Below, piece by piece: positions 61,687 to 64,000 of a stretch of 64,000 bases of DNA (the stretch's first letter is position 1; the number at the start of each line of letters is the position of its first letter). The DNA comes from Spirochaetaceae bacterium (lineage in GTDB: Bacteria; Spirochaetota; Spirochaetia; Treponematales; Rectinemataceae). The DNA lies in the NCBI GenBank assembly GCA_025355995.1, contig JANXYQ010000136.1, positions 1 through 64,000 on the forward strand, written 5' to 3'. The position numbers were made by a program, and so were the translations under genes. The notes beneath the pieces are model-generated. The model was not told where the DNA came from. It did not search any database and saw only the letters and a list, made by a program, of their open reading frames with translations.

Positions 61687-62355
61687 ATGACTTCTGAAGA
61701 GCTCGAGGCGCTGAGACGGGATATAGAGAGCTTGCGACTGGCCGTGAGGAAGGCCAATCCCTTCCTTCGTTCGATAGTCGCCTTGCGGGCTTATGCGATG
61801 ATGTCGATCCCCCTCGGGATCCTGTGCCTCGTCTTCGGCCTAGGCTCGCACTTTCTCGTCCAAGCCTATGGTTCCTTCCAGGCGGTTCCCTCCGCCTGGA
61901 AGACTCCCTTCTGGATCGTCCTGGCCTTGATCATAGTCGGAGGCTCGATCCTGAAGTGGGTAGTCGTCGGCAGGAGGGCGGCCGAGATACAGAAGGGCGC
62001 CACGATGATGACCGCGGTAAAGGCCATGTACGGAAGCTCCTGGGCCAACATCAACCTGCCCGCCACCGTCTGCATCTTCGTCGTGGCCGCCTTCGCCATA
62101 AGCGTCGGAAAGGCTTGGTATATCGCGAGCATCCTCGCCGTCTTCCTCGGCCTCGTCTGCAACTCGATAGGCCTCGCGGTCGAGCGCAAGGAATACTTGG
62201 TGACGGGCTGGTACTCCTTGATTTCCGGCCTGGTGGCGCTCTTCTTCATCGAGGGCGCGCCCTTTATCTGGTCGACGGTCGTATGGGGGGGGATCTTTTT
62301 CGTATACGCGGCCGCCGGCCTCTATTACATCCCCCGCGAGGAGAAGGCGGGATGA
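61687..62355 (+). CDS. Integral membrane protein of unknown function
   Basis: 222 residues. A short cytoplasmic helix (MTSEELEALRRDIESLRLAVRKANPFLRS) precedes six hydrophobic segments arranged in three pairs (AYAMMSIPLGILCLVFGLGSHFLV; FWIVLALIIVGGSILKWVVV; INLPATVCIFVVAAFAISV; IASILAVFLGLVCNSIGLAV; WYSLISGLVALFFIEGA; STVVWGGIFFVYAAAGLYYI). AGGAG five bases before ATG 61687 marks the start. First gene behind a repressor-controlled promoter and coupled by ATGA to the winged-helix gene; a similar pairing of such a membrane protein with an HTH_34 regulator occurs in other bacteria. Confidence 0.8.
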   Translation: MTSEELEALRRDIESLRLAVRKANPFLRSIVALRAYAMMSIPLGILCLVFGLGSHFLVQAYGSFQAVPSAWKTPFWIVLALIIVGGSILKWVVVGRRAAEIQKGATMMTAVKAMYGSSWANINLPATVCIFVVAAFAISVGKAWYIASILAVFLGLVCNSIGLAVERKEYLVTGWYSLISGLVALFFIEGAPFIWSTVVWGGIFFVYAAAGLYYIPREEKAG

Positions 62356-62750
62356 AGGACGAGGCCCTCAAGGGTCCCAAGCCCCTATCGAGCCTGGACC
62401 TGGACAAGGTGATCCACGAGCGCTCGAGGCTCATGGTGCTCACCTATCTATCCAGCTCGGAGCGGGGAGAGGCTGGCTTCACGGAGCTGCGAGACGGCCT
62501 GGGATTCACCGCCGGCAACCTCTCCGTCCAGATCAAGGTGCTCGAGGAGGCAGGCTACGTCAGCGTGGACAAGCGCTTCGTCGCCAACAAGAGCTTCACG
62601 GGGGTGAGCCTCACGAACGAGGGTCAAAAAGCGCTTTCGGCCTACTTGGCCGAAATGGAAACGATAATCGCGTCGCTCAAGGCTGGCGCGACAAAGGGAG
62701 GATGCAATGGCGGTTCTGCAGCTAGCGAAGGTCAGCCGGGTCTATCGTAA
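62352..62750 (+). CDS. Winged-helix transcriptional regulator (HTH_34 type)
   Basis: 132 residues. LDLDKVIHERSRLMVLTYLSSSERGEAGFTELRDGLGFTAGNLSVQIKVLEEAGYVSVDKRFVANKSFTGVSLTNEGQKALSAYLAEME is a one-domain winged helix of the PF13601/MarR-ArsR-like kind, with the recognition helix around TAGNLSVQIKVLEEAGYV and a wing ending in the TGVSLT strand. The likely target is the tandem operator ahead of its own operon. Starts in an ATGA overlap; its last 44 bases overlap the ABC ATPase start. Confidence 0.88.
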   Translation: MKDEALKGPKPLSSLDLDKVIHERSRLMVLTYLSSSERGEAGFTELRDGLGFTAGNLSVQIKVLEEAGYVSVDKRFVANKSFTGVSLTNEGQKALSAYLAEMETIIASLKAGATKGGCNGGSAASEGQPGLS

Positions 62751-63432
62751 GGGCGAGAACGAGGTTCGAGCCCTCGACGGCGTGGACCTCTCGATCGAGG
62801 CGGGAGAATTCCTGGCTATCGTCGGGCCCTCGGGCTCGGGCAAGACGACGATGCTCAACATACTGGGCTGCCTCGACTCCCCCACGGAAGGGTCCATCGT
62901 CTACGACGGAGTCGACCTCCGGAGGCTCGACGAGGCCGGCCTCTCGGCCTATCGCCGCGACCGGATCAGCTTCGTCTTCCAATCCTTCAACCTCGTGCCC
63001 GTGCTGACCGTGCGCGAGAACGTGGAGCTGCCCCTCGTGATACAGGCCCGAGCCGAGGGCGCTTCCAGGCTCGCCAGGGGCCGGAAAGGATCCTCCGGCG
63101 CGGCGAGGTCCGATGCCGAGATCAAGGCGCTGGCACTCGAGATGATCGAGGCCGTGGGCCTCTCCGGCAAGGCGGACCGCTTCCCCCGCGAGCTCTCCGG
63201 CGGCCAGGAGCAGAGGGTCGCGATCGCGCGCGCCCTCGTGAAGAGGCCCCTCGTCGTCCTGGCCGACGAGCCCACGGCCAACCTCGACTCGAGGACGGCT
63301 GGGGAGATCCTCGACCTCATGCGCGACATCAACGAGCGGATGAAGGCGACCTTCATCTTCTCCACCCACGACCGCATGGTGATGGAGCGCGCGAGGCGCA
63401 TAGTCTCGCTCCACGACGGAAAGGTCGCCTGA
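62707..63432 (+). CDS. ABC transporter ATP-binding protein (MacB/LolD type)
   Basis: 241 residues. Walker A GPSGSGKT (40-47), Q-loop FVFQSFNLVPVLTVREN, signature ELSGGQEQRVAIARAL, Walker B VVLADEPTANLD and the switch His in FIFSTHD. The MacB/LolD class moves lipoproteins, peptides or toxic compounds across the envelope together with an FtsX-like permease, encoded next. An insertion of about 25 residues rich in Ala, Arg, Gly and Ser lies after VIQARAEG. GGGAGG precedes ATG 62707. Confidence 0.95.
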   Translation: MAVLQLAKVSRVYRKGENEVRALDGVDLSIEAGEFLAIVGPSGSGKTTMLNILGCLDSPTEGSIVYDGVDLRRLDEAGLSAYRRDRISFVFQSFNLVPVLTVRENVELPLVIQARAEGASRLARGRKGSSGAARSDAEIKALALEMIEAVGLSGKADRFPRELSGGQEQRVAIARALVKRPLVVLADEPTANLDSRTAGEILDLMRDINERMKATFIFSTHDRMVMERARRIVSLHDGKVA

Positions 63433-63433
63433 C

Positions 63434-64000
63434 ATGGACGCGCTCTGGAAGATCGCGCTGCGGAACGTCGAGCGCCATAGGCGGCGCACGATCATCACCG
63501 GCATCGTGATGATGGTCGGCATCGGGCTCTTCATCGCCTACGACTCCATCCTCGCCGGCATGGACCGCCTCTCCATCGACGCGATGATCTCGTACTCCTC
63601 CTCCTTCCTCAAGCTCCGGACTCCCGAGTACGCGGCCGACGCCCTGGGCACGCCCCTGGACCACGGCATCGCCGATCCGGCGGGCGCGATGGCGGCGATG
63701 AGGAAGGCCTCGCCCTCCATAATCGCGGCGACAGGTCGGACCCTCTTCGTCGCCGAGGCCTCCAACTACCGCGACTCCGAGCCTATCATGGCCGCCGCCG
63801 TCGACCCGGAGGCCGACGCGGCGGTCTTCGCGACCGCCCGCGACGTGACCGCCGGCTCCTGGCTTCCCTCGGCCGGCGCGGAGGGCGCGGGCGAGAAGGA
63901 GGTCGTCATCGGCGCGGGGCTCGCGAAGGAGCTCGCACTCAAGGTCGGCGACGGGCTGCTCGTCTCGGCGCGCACGGTCTACGACAACCAGAACGCCGAC
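63434..64000 (+). CDS. ABC transporter permease (FtsX/MacB type), 3' end outside window
   Basis: 189 codons are visible. Starts one base after the ATPase stop: MDALWKIALRNVERHRRRTIITGIVMMVGIGLFIAYDSIL, the usual first TM of MacB-type permeases (about 19-38) preceded by the basic coupling helix. A large periplasmic domain (MacB_PCD) follows with SSFLKLRTPEYAADALGT and VVIGAGLAKELALKVGDGLLV. The remaining TM segments lie beyond the window edge. Forms the transporter with the preceding ATPase. Confidence 0.9.
   Translation, partial: MDALWKIALRNVERHRRRTIITGIVMMVGIGLFIAYDSILAGMDRLSIDAMISYSSSFLKLRTPEYAADALGTPLDHGIADPAGAMAAMRKASPSIIAATGRTLFVAEASNYRDSEPIMAAAVDPEADAAVFATARDVTAGSWLPSAGAEGAGEKEVVIGAGLAKELALKVGDGLLVSARTVYDNQNAD

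Overview
This is 64 kb of compact, high-GC bacterial chromosome (I estimate mid-60s percent GC), and nearly every base is coding. The best guess for the source is a GC-rich spirochaete. Three things point that way: a TRAP transporter with a TatT lipoprotein as in Treponema pallidum (Tp0956/Tp0957), the block rpsP-khpA-rimM-trmD-rplS-(FliK-like)-(FlhB-like)-HD-GYP-yraN, and abundant chemoreceptors. No rRNA, tRNA, CRISPR array, transposase or phage gene was seen. The species assignment is inference.

Layout. 1-11 kb: tail of an SPFH protein with a small ribbon-helix-helix-like partner, an OmpA-type protein, PgeF, a large conserved protein and RluA on the minus strand. These are followed by a K+ channel with an RCK domain, a cyclic-nucleotide-binding protein and an exported protein, then a chemoreceptor and an MFS transporter. 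11-16 kb: the TRAP operon tatT-tatP-dctQM, then rnhA, which carries an in-frame palindromic insertion. 16-22 kb: aspC-type aminotransferase divergent from aroF-aroB-aroC-pheA-tyrA. 22.3-23.6 kb: a lower-GC patch with a DUF6326-like membrane protein, a doubtful small ORF and a Crp-family regulator. 23.8-25.1 kb: a lipoprotein with a cut-short OmpA domain, and a PAP2-like membrane protein.

25-39 kb is one long minus-strand run, transcribed ilvN-ilvC-leuA-cimA-leuC-leuD-leuB-ilvD-ilvB-(aroE-aroK fusion)-aroA. It encodes the whole branched-chain pathway except the transaminase. Isoleucine would start from citramalate (CimA) rather than threonine. Shikimate genes missing from the 16-22 kb cluster sit at its end, so both clusters together give chorismate, Phe and Tyr synthesis, with only dehydroquinase not seen. 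39-45 kb holds the ribosome/tRNA-modification block and the flagellar-export-like genes.

45-57.6 kb is a glycan-use locus: a YesM-type histidine kinase, a YesN/AraC response regulator, an ABC sugar-binding protein with two permeases, a GH112 galactosyl-HexNAc phosphorylase, a GH29 alpha-L-fucosidase and a coupled chemoreceptor. It reads as a sense, swim-to, import and phosphorolyse system for fucosylated galacto-N-biose or lacto-N-biose type sugars. 57.6-64 kb: dus, an acyl-CoA synthetase, a DUF4097 protein, and a self-regulated-looking operon (membrane protein, winged-helix regulator, MacB-type ABC transporter) behind a strong promoter with a tandem palindromic operator.

Themes across the window are stop/start overlaps (ATGA, GTGA, TGATG, CTGA), convergent genes that touch or overlap with no room for terminators, and several genes whose -10 box lies 7-8 bases before the ATG with no ribosome-binding site, suggesting leaderless transcripts.
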